From positions 98,173-162,172 of the forward strand of contig KV918932.1 in the NCBI GenBank assembly GCA_002049455.2: DNA of 64,000 bases, written 5' to 3'. Origin of the DNA: Porphyra umbilicalis. Lineage: Eukaryota > Rhodophyta > Bangiophyceae > Bangiales > Bangiaceae. Positions 25,341-36,678 of this stretch are shown piece by piece. Positions within the stretch are counted from its first letter, which is position 1; each line of letters opens with the position of its first letter. A program made the translations under genes and the position numbers. Under the pieces are notes generated by a model, which was not told where the DNA came from, ran no database searches, and saw nothing but the letters and a program-made list of their open reading frames with translations.

Positions 25341-27008
25341 TGGCGGTGGCCACTTCTCCCATAAATGCCCCCAGAGCACGTGGGGGGGCGGGAGAGACCC
25401 CAACCGCCACTACCGATGCCGCGAAGGGCACCCCTCGCGGCCGGCGCCAAACCCCCGCCCCCGCCGCCTGCGCGTTGGCACCGACTCTGGTCGCGGCCTG
25501 TGCGGTGGCGGTGGTGATGGCGGTGGACATGGCTTCGAAAGAGACGGCAGCGGCTGAGGGAGGGGGGGGGGGGGGGAGGCGGGGCGGCGGTGGGGGCGGC
25601 CGCTGTGGGTCGCCGCCAAGGCGGCGGACACGGCGGCGTCCGCTGGCGCCGCCTAGGAGTGGAGGCGGTGTCGGAGGCCGCCGCCGGGACGGTAGCTTCG
25701 CCGGACCGGCGACGGCGGGGCGGCAAAGGTGGCGGCGGCAGGGCGCACCGGTGGCGGCCGCGGTTAGGCCGGCCCGCCGGGGCGGTCGGTCGCGCCGGCC
25801 TCTAGCAGCGGGACGGCGGCGGCGAGCGGCGGCGGGCGGCGGCGGTTCGGCGGCGACGTGTGGCAGCGGAGTGCCGGCGCGGTCCGCGGCCGGCTGCGTT
25901 TCGGCGGCAGGCAGCGGCGGCGGCGAGGAGCGAGATCGCGTCCGCGGCCTCCCGCCGCGGGGGGGCCGTGGGGTGCAAACGTGCGGGGGGGGTGCGCGGA
26001 GTCGGCGGCGGCGGCGGCAAGCCGCGGCGGAGTCCGGCGTTGCGGCGGCGTCGGCCGCCGCCGCCACGCGTCGCCGCCGCCGCCGCCAATGTACAAGGCG
26101 GCGGCGGCGTCAAGGGGGGGCTGCGATGCGGCAGTCAGCGGCCGCAGCTACCGCGTTGTCGGCGCGGGGGGGGGGGCGGACGTGCGGCGGGGGTGCGCGG
26201 AGTCGACGGCGGTGGCGGCAAGCCGCGGCGGTGTCGGGCGTTGTGGCGGAGTCGGCCGCCGCCGCCACGCGTCGCCGCCGCCGCTGCTAATGCACAAGTC
26301 GGCGACGGCGGTAAGCGGCGGCGGCGATGCGGCGGTCGGCGGCCGCGGCTACCGCGTTGTCGCTGCGGGAGGAAGTGCGGACGTGCTGGGGGGGTGCGCG
26401 GTGTCGGCGGCGGCAGCGCCAAGCCGCGCTAGTGTCGGGCGTTGCGGCGGCGTTGTCCGCCGCCGCCACGCGTCGCCGCCGCCGCCGCCAATGTACAAGG
26501 CGGCGGCGGCGTCAAGGGGTGGCTGCGATGCGGCAGTCAGCGGCCGCAGCTACCGCGTTGTCGGCGCGGGGGGGGGGGCGGACGTGCTGTGGCGGTGCGC
26601 GGTGTCGGCGGCGGCGGCGGCAAGCCGCGGCGGTGGGCGGTGCCAGCGACGCGGCGGTGGCGGTGGTCTTGGCGGCCAAGGAGGTGCGCGCGGCTGAAGG
26701 GGGGGGGCTGCGTCGCCGGCGCAGCGTCCACCCCGGGTGAATGGCGGGCGCCAGCGGCGGCAGGGGGCGGTGCCGCGGCGGCTGTCGCTGTTTTCGCGCC
26801 CTCGGGCGACAGGCATCCCGCGCGGGGGCGGCGCCGCGGCAGCCGACGGCGGCAGCGACTTCGCGGCGGTGACTCTGCGATGGTGCCTGGGCGCGGGCGG
26901 CCGCCGTCGGGTGACGGCGGGGCGACGGCGGCGTTGCCGGCCGCAAGGTGGCGGGCTGCACCGGCGGTGGGGCGGCCGCCGGAAGCGCCGCCTCAACATG
27001 TCACCCTG
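25341..27008. repeat. 1.67-kb GGC-rich block inserted within the hAT gene
   Basis: Abrupt change from moderate GC to almost pure GGC/GCC at about 25365, and back at about 27005. The block interrupts the hAT transposase between its second-Asp region and its later catalytic and dimer region. It is bracketed by exact 11-bp direct repeats. It contains a 201-bp tandem array. Open frames on both strands inside it are low-complexity Arg/Ala/Gly/Pro and not credible genes. Confidence 0.75.
25975..26640. repeat. 201-bp tandem array, about 3.3 units
   Basis: The landmark CCACGCGTCGCC recurs at about 26064, 26265 and 26466, exactly 201 bp apart. Units 1 and 3 share AATGTACAAGGCGG followed by GGCGTCAAGGGG, whereas unit 2 has a diverged version, which suggests an alternating higher-order arrangement. 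Confidence 0.85.
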
Positions 27009-27019
27009 ATATGATTGGT
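27009..27019 (+). repeat. 11-bp direct repeat at right edge of the GGC-rich block
   Basis: Exact copy of 25330-25340. Confidence 0.6.
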
Positions 27020-27099
27020 CGCGTGCCAGTCATTGATTGGCACAAAATTGGGTCAACAAATCTGCATCCGCCGAATAGTACTGAAACATATGACCAAGA

Positions 27100-28296
27100 T
27101 CAGTGGTAAGTAATTTGCGCAAATTATGCCAGAAACCGGCAAGGCCGGATGCTTATCCGCCGCTGAGGTGCTCCCGTGGTGCTACCGTCTGCGACACATT
27201 TAGCCTCCCTGCACAACTCTCTGGCGACACTTTGTCGTATTGTGTCGCCAATGTGTCACCCATAAGGAACCAAAGAGTCACCTTGGGCACGACCGCCGAC
27301 GATCTCGGGTAAAACTTGGAACGTGATGCGACAGCTGATTGCCCTGTCGTAGCCGGCGTTCGTGGTTACGAAAGCCAGCGAGCGGCCAACAGTGACGCTG
27401 TCCGAGACCGTTCTTCTTGTGGTCGAGCTCCGCAATACGATGCACATGGACAACATCACTGTGCCGTGGTTTCCCGATTTTCCGATGGCCGTCGGGGAGG
27501 TGGATATCGAGGATTACCTGAAGCATATTGAGGAGGCGGTCATGGAGGTCGACAACTGTTTGTACCCCTGCGGTCTTTCCAACATCGAGGAGGAGGACGC
27601 TATCGACTGCTTGGGTGTCAAGGCGCGGACCGCTATGCTGGAGCTTCGCGACGAGACCGATTGTTCTTCAACACAACCGACAGCTCCAAGAACTGGCTGA
27701 AGAACAGTGCGGTCCTCAGCGCGGTCTACGCTACCCCCGGGGGGGTACAAACCATGCGCGAAATGGCCGACTGGATTGGAGTCGAGGATCCGATTGCCGA
27801 CGTAGAGAAGGCTTTCGTCGTGTCGTGCGCGCAGCTGGGGTCGGCAGCGCTCGTCGATACAACATCTGGTGACAGAGACATGTCGGGGTCAGGCCAATTG
27901 CGACGTCTCTTGCCTTCCGTGGAGCGCACGCAGGCAAGATCATCTCTTTTGCGATGGGAGAGCTCAAGCGGGACGCTGGCCGCCATTTCTTCAACTGCAG
28001 CCGCCCAATCTCTCATTACAGACGCCCGCGTCGAGCTGATTGCTTTTCTGCGCATGACCGAGGCATCTCGGTGGGAGTTACCATTCCCATTTTGGTTTCG
28101 ACACAGACAGCAGTTCCCTGGTCTGTACCGATTGACTGGAACTTTCTTTGGTGCAATTCGATCATCATCATCTTGTGAACGTGCGATCTGTTTTCTTGGT
28201 GGCTTGGTGAACGACGAGAGGTCGTGTGTGTCTATTGAGAGCGTTGAGATTCACTTCCTCGCTTCGGCGCGCATGGCTTTGTTGCCAGGTGACTGA
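27100..28296 (+). pseudogene. hAT-family transposase, C-terminal part, broken
   Basis: A frame from about 27362 carries an SERPTVTLSETV stretch, the equivalent of the Pro-Thr-Leu-Ser segment late in the hAT catalytic domain. The frame then shifts, and from about 27661 a second phase runs to a TGA at 28294-28296. Its last 90 residues are a good hAT dimerisation domain: RWELPFPFWFRHRQQFPGLY, then the Ser-x-Cys-Glu-Arg block (SSSSCERAICFLGGLVNDER) and a closing helix ending LLPGD. It belongs with 23544-25000. At least one frameshift here plus the split make it inactive. Confidence 0.75.
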
Positions 28297-28949
28297 GCGT
28301 CCGTGCCCATCTTGACGCAAGCCGCCGGAGCTGCTTTCCGCAACCACATGAACTCCTTTGCTCCGGAGGAGGACGGGGGGATCGCCTGACCACCGTCTCT
28401 GGAGCGGTCGACCCCTCCACCCACTCGTGCATTGGACGGTTAACCTTTCCTCCGGCTTCTTCCCGGCCGAGACACAGCTCAGACAAAGCGGCCCCGCACG
28501 CCCCTCACCGTGTGCTGTGCGATGGGCCCAGGAAAACGCCATTGGAAAACGCTCACGCCGCGCCGATTTCCCCTACCACGCAGTTGCCACGCACAGTTGA
28601 GGTGGCTCTTTTGGATTTGAAACGCAAGACGCCATTACAAAAGGTGCCTGAAAGCGTCTCGATTCTGGTGTGGCCTCCAGTGGCTCTGGTCGGCACTGTC
28701 GTGTCGGAGAGGCGATTGGGCAGCCCGTCTTGCTCGCCGCCACGTCCACCCGTGGCCGAATCATGCCGCACCGTGCTCTTTTTCACTGTGCCGCTATCCT
28801 GCCGCCTCTCCTGTCGCCCCTTATATTTCCAAGCACCTTGAGCGCCGACCCTCGACGTCAACAACTATATGGTAAGAGAGGGTCTGCATACAATCATGAT
28901 GTGTGGTCAGCAGGACCGGAAAACACGAGCTTAAAACGGTCGTGTACCA

Positions 28950-29235
28950 GCGGCGGGCACAGAAAAAGACGGCCGCCAAGAGCAGCTCGCACGCGCACAC
29001 GGTGCCGCCGCGGGAGCCAACGACAATGGCGGCCGCGAAAAAGCGCGCGAACACGCACGTCCTCTCTCCCGTGATGCATTGCGGCCGCCAACGAAGATGG
29101 CGGCTGCTACAAAGCATGCGTGCACAACATCTCCTCTCCCGCGCCGCAACGGCGGCCGCTGGCAACGATGGCGGCCGCACACACGCACGCGGATGCAAAC
29201 GGCTCCTCTGTCGGCGCCGAACAAGTCACGGCGCC
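28950..29235. repeat. 71-bp tandem repeat, about 3-4 units
   Basis: The landmark ATGGCGGCCGC or ATGGCGGCTGC recurs at 29026, 29097 and 29168, exactly 71 bp apart, each preceded by a CCAACGA-like sequence. A weaker unit precedes at about 28955. Confidence 0.75.
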
Positions 29236-30262
29236 GGGGCCGATGCCCCCGGCGCTGCGACCTCGCCCACAAATGGTCCACAAACAGAGTCTGCCCCCAG
29301 CGCAACCGCCCGTTCCAGACGATCCCGCGGCGCCACCACCCTGCCACTGCATAGATGATCACAAAGGGGCCCACAAGACTCCACCGAGATCGTTCTCGAC
29401 GGTCTCGCAGGTGGCACGATCCCGCCGTACGCCCCCAAAAAAGACGGCCGCCCTCGATCACCTCCTCGCTCGGGGGGAATCGGGCGGCCGCCTTTGTTTC
29501 CTGTCACGCTCAGGGCCCAGCAGGCCACGCCGAGCGTGATGCGGCGCTCCACGCATGGCCTTCCGGGCCTGCGGGCCTCGCTCAACCGCCACAGTGCTCC
29601 CTGAGCCACGTGTGGCGCCCGGTCGGCCGTTCACGGTGGACGGCCATTCGAGAGTGTGGCCGGGGAGGTGCACAGCGAGAGCGTGTTTGACCAATGAGCA
29701 TGCGGATCGCTGACACAAGAATCGGAGGGGGCCGCACGATTCTGCCGCTCCGCAAGGGACGCGATCGTTCGTCGCCCCTGCCGCGTCTCGGCAAACTCGC
29801 AGGCCGGGCCGCCCGATCGCCTCAGGCGGCCGCGTGGGAGCCCGCCCTGCGTCACGGTGACCGGCGGACACCACGCAGCCGGCTCACAGGCGCTCCAGAA
29901 TGCTGCAGTCTCGGTCGAGGTGAAAGCGTCACAAGATTGCACGCAAGGTGTACGCCTGCCGACTGAAATTGACCAATAAGAGACCGACATATCACTGCAG
30001 TCGGTCGCGAGATGCAACCGTGCCGCGAGATGATGAAAGATACTGCCAACATGTCTCCGACATTCGTGCGTTCGACGTCTTCGTGTGTACTCGATCGCAA
30101 AATTTTGCGGCCTATCTCGCTGCGTGTCTCACTTGACCGTTTATTTACTGACGATTAGGGCCCAGATCAACGTGATCGCGAGGTCGATCGATGGTATGTT
30201 TGCTTGAATTCTAGCATTGGACTGTCGGAATGTGGGCATCTCACGGGGAAGCCGTTCGCAAG

Positions 30263-30482
30263 CTCCAGTTCGCAGGTCGTCAAACCAGCAACGTCACCTC
30301 CTCCGTTTCCCATACACTGCGATCTGCCGACATATAAAAACAGGTACTCTCGATCCGAGCGGACCGGGTTCGCAGAGCCTGCGCATATCGCTGCCCACAC
30401 GATTTTGGCCACACACAGGCGCACACGTTTCGCCCTTAAGCGGTTCGCAGATGGTTCGCAACCGACATTGTTGAATGTTCTC
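30263..30482 (+). repeat. 220-bp dispersed repeat, copy 1
   Basis: Roughly 88% identical by eye to the reverse complement of 63781-64000, with no gaps needed. It contains several GGTTCGCA-type words but no coding frame shared by both copies. It is probably a terminal or non-autonomous piece of a mobile element. Confidence 0.85.
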
Positions 30483-32650
30483 TAACGGCACGGCCGAGCA
30501 GGAGGCGGCGCTTGTGGAAAAGTTGGAAATTGGTCCTCGCCCAAGATTTGAGTGAACTTCTTAAGTTGACAGACGCGTCCTATACGGACCCAAAGAAGGC
30601 GGGCGCGCGTGGTGAGTGCTCGCCGCGACGCCGATCGACACTCGCTTCTGCCATCCATCATCGGACTGCCGTCAGCCACCGACGCTCAGGAGGCGAAGAC
30701 ATTCTCTGAGTGGGGCGGAATAGCACATGACCCAGTTTCCGCCGAGTCGCTGTGGACAGGTACTGGGGGAGAGCGCGAGCAACGCCGCGCTAGACGCGCC
30801 GCGCGGGGACGCGCCGCGTGCCGCGGGGGCGCGCTGCGCGCCAGCGCGCCGCGGGTGCAGCCAAGGGAAAGCGCCGCGTGGCGGCGCCGCGACGAACGCG
30901 CCGAGTGGCGGCGGGGAGCGGCCTGAGGTTGCGCAACGCCCCGTCGATATTCACTCAGGAAATTGCCACTGCCTGGGAACGCGCGGCTTACAGAGGCGAG
31001 CCAAACGACTGGACACGAGTGATCCCAGAAGTAGAACCTCGGCAAATCATTGGCTGACGCAACCGGTGATGGAAGCGCCCATCTGGAGGTCGCCGAGAAC
31101 GAGCATCGCGGCGGCTACTGCCATGATGGCAGTACGTGGAGCACTGGTGCGCCGCAGCTATCGCGATGGCGCCGCTGCATCGGAGCAGGTGCGCTGACGT
31201 TGAAGGGGGAGGGCACGCGGAGACGATGTGCGAAAGACAGGGCGCGAGAGCGCGGCGGTGCACGCGAGGATGGCGTGCGCGGGCACGGAGGTGCCGGGAA
31301 AAGGAGCTGTGTGCGTTGTTCCTCGATCAGGCACCCTGTCACCTTGAAACCTTTGTCATCGTTCAGCTCTTCCGTGCTGGTCGCGGTTTTCGGGTATTCG
31401 ATGCCGCTGCCGCCCGTCATCGAGGCCGCGACCACCTCAAGTGCCGCCACGGCTGTCGCGACTATCGCCCCCTGGCGCCCTCTGCGGCTCTCCCTCCCCC
31501 CGTTTGGTGGTCGCCCACCTCCAGGTAGGGCTTAGAAGAATCTTCGAGGAGGGGGAGCAGCCGCCTCCATGCGCAGCGGCGGAAATGTCGCCGGACGTCC
31601 AGGGCGCGGGGAAGGACGACGAAGCCAAAACCAGCGACACACACCCCGCGGCTCGGACGCCACGGCCGCCGTCTCCGCCCGACAGTTCCTATGCAGGGAC
31701 GGGCGTAAAAGCTAGCCGCAGCAATCTCCTGGCTCGTGCGCCGCACGGAGCGCCAGGGGCGCTCATGGCAGCGGCGCCGCCGCGGCCACACACCCAGTTA
31801 AGACACCCCGGAGGCCGACATTAGGATTGGTGGCCATTTATTGGCCAGATTGGTAGGTGTCAGACACTTTTCCCTTGTCCAGCGGTTAGAACCAGTTTTC
31901 TGAAGACGTGTCCCAACCGTAGCTGACAGCAGGCGCATCAGGGCGTCTCGGAGGCCGGAGGGCTGGGCGGGGTGAGGCTGTCGGCGAGCCGTGCGTGACC
32001 TGGGACTGTCGCAAGCACGGCGTCGCCTGGGTGGGGGGCCGGGGCGCTCCGGGGCGGACGGCTCGGGCGCGCGCGCCTGCCCGTGGACGTGCGCTAGGGA
32101 CATGAAAATAAAAACCAATGCAGTTCATGAAAAATATAGCCACGTGCAAGTGAAGCGCGACGCGGCATGTTTCCAGCCTAAGTAATGCTTCGGTACCTAC
32201 ACAAATACATGGTCGTCGATCACAGCACAACTCCAGGCAAGGGTATTTTCGCGTACGCGCTTTCAGTCGAAAACTACCTACTTGAACTCGCGGTCCACGC
32301 AAGCCATGTGGCGCTGGATCCTCTCGCAATGGTTTGCGGCCTGCAGGCCGCGCAAGACAGCTGCGTCGTGGCTGCTCGCGCGATGGCACCCTTCCCGTCT
32401 TGTTGCTCTCGTCTTTGTGTGCTTCCTTGTTGCCTGCTGAAAGCCGTCAGTTAGTTGCGTGCGCTCGCTCTCTCCGTCGCCTGAAGTGGTGGCTGCTACG
32501 CGGTTGTTTTCTCATACGCCGGGAGTAGCCCCTCGCACCTCCCCCCCCTCCTGCCACCCCCTTCTTGTCGTTGCTTGTGGCGCGCGCTGCGTCCCCGCCC
32601 GACCCGGTGGATCCCGCCCCTCACCCCCCCGGTCAAACTCCGCCGACGTC

Positions 32651-32767
32651 ATGGATATGAGCTTGTTCTTGGTCGTGGCCGCTGCGGCACTGGCGGGGGT
32701 CTTCTTCGCCGTCTTTGTGCGTCTTGTCACCCACGCGTCGGCCAAGCCGGCGGTCAAAGCGGCGTAG
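32651..32767 (+). CDS. 38-residue single-pass membrane peptide
   Basis: ATG at 32651 in a reasonable context (GCCGACGTCATGG), TAG at 32765-32767. The product has four or five leading residues, one hydrophobic segment (about residues 5-27, SLFLVVAAAALAGVFFAVFV) and a short Lys-containing tail. The size and topology are those of small accessory subunits such as OST4 of the oligosaccharyltransferase or minor subunits of organelle complexes, but no signature residues let me choose one. The T-containing pyrimidine-rich stretch upstream and the GGC-rich stretch downstream resemble the untranslated flanks of the other host genes here. A small open frame of this size could arise by chance, though the clean membrane segment argues for a real gene. 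Confidence 0.4.
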   Translation: MDMSLFLVVAAAALAGVFFAVFVRLVTHASAKPAVKAA

Positions 32768-32879
32768 GGGCGGACCCCCTGTGCCGTCGTGCGGCGCATG
32801 CCGGCGGTGGCTGGCGAGCGGCCCGTCGTGGCGCGTGGTGTGAGGGACGCCACCCGTCGGGGTGAGGGGCACTGCCACC

Positions 32880-33010
32880 TTCTCGACGGCGGCAGCGGCG
32901 GCGGCGACGGCGGCGGCGGTGGTGGCGGTGGCGGCGGCGGCGGCGGCGCGGGGCGGCGGCGGCGTCGGCGGCGGCAGTGGCGCGGGGGAATGCGCTTTGC
33001 GGCGCGGGGG
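32880..33010. repeat. GGC microsatellite-like stretch
   Basis: Imperfect GGC repeats downstream of the small membrane-peptide gene. No periodicity beyond the triplet is visible. Confidence 0.7.
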
Positions 33011-33820
33011 GCCACGGGGCAGTGCAGCGCAAGGCGGCGGTCACTTTTTTCACACTCGGGGCGCCAGAGGGGCTGCCTGGGGAGGGGGGTGGTCGACCGT
33101 TGCGCTCGCCCGCGTGTCGCCATGGACGAGGCCGCCCGCGAAAATGAAAGAAACGGGACGTCCGCCTTGACGATTGAGCTACGTGGCGACGAGCGCGGAG
33201 GGGGGCGACTGGCTCGAGGCTGCCGCGGGTGACGACAGCGACGGCGGGGGAGGAGGTCGCCACGCGTGGGAGGGGGAGCCGGAGGGGGACGCCCCGCGTC
33301 GCCATGACGACGGGGAAGTAAGAGCCCCGTGCCAGTTTGTGGTCGGGATGGCGACTTTCAAACCAATGCAGGCGCACCGATTCCAATCTTTTCCGTGGGG
33401 AAAGCAACGTGTTTTGCCTACATACTGCACTTCCTACAGTACGTATATTAATACGACCAACAATGCTCCTCGTCGAGCGCCACGCTGTTTGACCATCGGT
33501 GCGAGCTAGCTAGGGCGAGCCAACGACTCACAAACTCGCGCTGCTTCGCGCGACCAATCAGCGGCCAGCCATGGGCTCGGAGATTGGCATCACACACTGA
33601 TCCCACGCCCCTCCCCCCGAGCGGCCGCGGTGGAAGCTCTGGCGGGGCCCAGTGGGATCCCGGCCCGAGGCGCCGCGGCGGACCCGCCGCCCCCGCCCGA
33701 CGGCGACGCGTGCCGCTGCGCTTCGCGCCCCGCCGGCGGCTGCGTCGCCTCCCGCCGACCTCCCGCCCGCCACGCGCGTCGCCGCCCCCCGCGTCGGCCG
33801 TCGTGCCAAGCCGCCCCACC
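33010..33820. other. Intergenic sequence before the endopeptidase gene
   Basis: No supported gene; presumably contains the upstream region of the endopeptidase gene. Confidence 0.4.
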
Positions 33821-33845
33821 CTTTTCCTTTTTTTTATATTTTTCC
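33821..33845 (+). promoter_or_regulatory. T-rich, TATA-like element upstream of the endopeptidase gene
   Basis: The only AT-rich stretch in several hundred bases of GC-rich DNA: CTTTTCC followed by a run of eight T and ATATTTTTCC. It lies about 60 bp before the candidate ATG at 33906. A similar T run lies 65-80 bp before the beta-propeller gene start, so a shared core-promoter feature is plausible. Confidence 0.3.
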
Positions 33846-33905
33846 TCCCCCCCCGGCCCCCTTGGCGCCCGACCGACGCCCCGCCCCGCCGTCGGTGCGC
33901 GGGGC

Positions 33906-35996
33906 ATGCGCGGCCGCGCGCCACCGTCGGCCGCCACCGCCGCGGCGCCCCTCTGCCCCCGCGCGTCGCCAACGGCGGGCGCCCATGAGCGGCGTGCCGG
34001 CCGCGGCGGCGACGGCGGCGGCGGCGGCGCTGCCGCCGCCGCCGCTCCCCCCCGCCCCTGCGCGTCGGGCGGGGGCGCGCCGCCCGCGGGCGCGATCGGC
34101 CGCCGCCTTTGGCGCGCCCCCCGTCGGGGCGTTGGCCGCGCGGCGGGCGGGGGGGTGGGCGGGGGGGGGGTGCCCCCATGGGGTCCCCCCCCGCCGCTCC
34201 GCGCGCCCGTGCCGCCCGCCAGACGGGCGCGCCTGGGCGGCGGCAGCGGCAGTGGCGGGGCGCCGTCGCGGGCGGTGGCGCGGTCGGGGCCGCCGCCCCC
34301 TCCCCCCCCCCCCTCCCCCCCGCCGTCCCCGTCTCGGTCGGCGGCCCCCGGCGTGGCGCGTCGGTCGGGGGTGCCGCCCCCCCCCCCCACCCCCCCCCCC
34401 CCCCCCCCCCCCCCCCACCCCGTCGTCGGCACCGCCCGCCCCGTGGACCGCTACGCCCTCCCCCCCGACGGCATCCGCTCGCTCGTCGACGCGGCGTCTG
34501 ACCCCGCCGTCTCCCTCCAGCCGGCCCCCTCTGAGTACCTCCTCCTCCTCCACCGGCCCAACTTGCCGCCCATTGCGGACGTGGCGGCGTCAGAGGAGCG
34601 GCTGGCGGGCTTCCGCTTCACCGGCCCGACGCACACGTCGAGCCGCGTGGAGCTCTACACCGCCCTCGCGCTGCACCGCGTCGACGGCGCGACGGGGCCG
34701 CCGCTCGTCATTGCCGGCATGCCGTCGACGGATGGCGGCGGGGGGGAGGGGGACCGGGGGGGGGGGTGCGCCGCTCTTTTGTCCATGTGCGGTGGGCGCC
34801 CGACGGGAGCCGCTTTGCGTTTGGGCTCCTCACCCCGGGTGACGGCGTCGCGTTGTGGGTCGCCGACGTGGCGTCCCGCACGGCGGCGCCGGTGGCGGCG
34901 GGCGGGCGCCTCCACGGGGTGTGTGGGGACCCCTACATTTGGGGGCCCGACTCGAAGACGCTCTTTGCCAAGTTTGTCGTTGGCACCGCCCCGGGCGGCG
35001 ACGGCGGCGACGGCGGCGACGGCGGCGACGGCGGCGACGGCGGCGCGTCGACGCGGCCGACGCCCGGTGCGGCGCCGACGCGCCCCGCGGTGCCCGACGG
35101 CCCCATCCTCCGCAACGCCGACGGCGGCGCGCCCGCCCCCGCGCGCTCCGCGTCGGATACGCTCGGCGACGCGCACGACGTGGCGCGCTTTGTGCACTAC
35201 ACAACCGCGCAGCTGGTCATTGTTGACGGCCGCGTGCCGGCCGACGGCGGCGCGGGGGGGGACGGCCGGGGCGTCGGGCCCGGTGGCGGCGGCGGCGGCG
35301 GCGGCGCTGCAGCGGCCGACCCGGCGGCGGCGGCGGCGGCGGCGGCCGGCACCCCGCCGGCGGCGGGGCCCCCCCGCCCCCCCGCCGTGCGACTTGGCCC
35401 GCCGGCGGCCTACCGCCGCGTGGCGCCGTCGCCCAATGGGCGCTACGTCCTCCTCGACGCGATGGTCCCCCCCTACGCCTATGGCCTCCCCGCCGGCCGC
35501 TTCCCCCGCCGCGTCGACGTGTGGTCGACGGCCACCGTCGGCCGCGTCGCCGTCGTGGCCGACATACCGCTGCAGGACCGCGTCGCGCCGGCCTTTGACG
35601 CCGTCGGCGTCGGCGCGCGGAATATCGGGTGGCGCGCCGACGCGCCGGCGACGCTCTACTGGGTCGAAGCGCAAGACGGGGGGAGCCCGTCGGGGCGGCC
35701 GCCGCCCGCCGCCGCCGCCGCCGCCGCCGCCGCGTCGGCGGCGGGCGCCGCCGTGGCTCGCGACGCGGTGTTTACGCTCGACGCGCCGTTTACGGCGTCG
35801 CCGCGGCGCCTCGCGTCGCTCCCGTGGCGCTTTAATGGGCTGTTTTGGGGGTCGGCGGCGGCCGCGTTGCTCGTCGAGCGCCGCTCCGCGACGCGGTCGG
35901 CGCGGAGTTATTTGCTCGCGCCGGGCGTGCCGCCGCCAGACCGGGCGTTTGCGCACGGCGACGCGGGCGGTGGCGGGGCGTCTGACGACGCGGCCG

Positions 35997-36033
<37 letters not shown>

Positions 36034-36647
36034 GGCGGGCCCCTGCTGCGAGCGCGCGTGCGACTTGGCGGCCGGGGAAGCGCCGCGCCGCCTCGTGCTG
36101 TCGGTGCCCAACTGGGAGGACCGCTACGCGGACCCCGGGTCGGTCGTGACGACGCGCAACGCGCAGGGGCAGGTCGTCCTCCGCCTCGTCTACCCCGACG
36201 GCGGCGGCGCGGCCGACGATGCGCGGCGGGGCGCGGCCGTGCCCGGCCGCCCGTCCTTCCTCATGGCCGGCGCGGGGGCGTCAGAGGCGGGCGACCGCCC
36301 CTTCCTCTCCCTCTTTGACACGGTCACGGGGCGGCGGACGCCCGTGTGGCGCTCCTCCCCCGTCGCCTACGAGACGATTGTGACGGTGCTTGCGGTCGAC
36401 GCCGTGACGGGGGTGGTCGACCGGCTGCTGCTGCGGCGGGAGACGCCGACGGAGAACCCAAACTTGTTTGTGTGGGACGCCGCCGCCGCGCGCCTCCGCG
36501 CCATCACCGCCGCCGCGTCGCGGACGCCCAAGCTGTCCCCGTGGCCGCGGCGGCCGCCGCCGCCGCCGACGCGGGCGTCGCGCCCGCCGCCCCCCCCCCC
36601 CGCGTCGCCCCTCCCCGCCGCCGCCACGCCGACGGCGGTGGCGCCCG

Positions 36648-36678
<31 letters not shown>

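Larger units (their letters stand above)
28297..32650. other. Gene-poor stretch with tandem and dispersed repeats
   Basis: No supported gene. Frames of 110-180 codons on both strands at 28.9-29.9 and 31.0-31.8 kb are Arg/Ala-rich without motifs. The stretch holds a 71-bp tandem repeat at 29 kb and one copy of the 220-bp repeat. The last 200 bp may be the leader of the small gene at 32651. Confidence 0.45.

Noticed and set aside
25341-27008. 324- and 279-codon frames in the second GGC-rich block
   Set aside because: Same reason; in addition the block interrupts a transposase gene and repeats every 201 bp.
24942-27250. 12-bp inverted repeat TGGCGACACAAT around the GGC block as possible element ends
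   Set aside because: No matching flanking duplication outside it, and a 12-bp match over 2.3 kb is not improbable. The 11-bp direct repeat at the block edges is the better boundary.
4490-29235. CRISPR-like appearance of the regular arrays
   Set aside because: Units are long, degenerate and contiguous, with no unique spacers, and the genome is eukaryotic.
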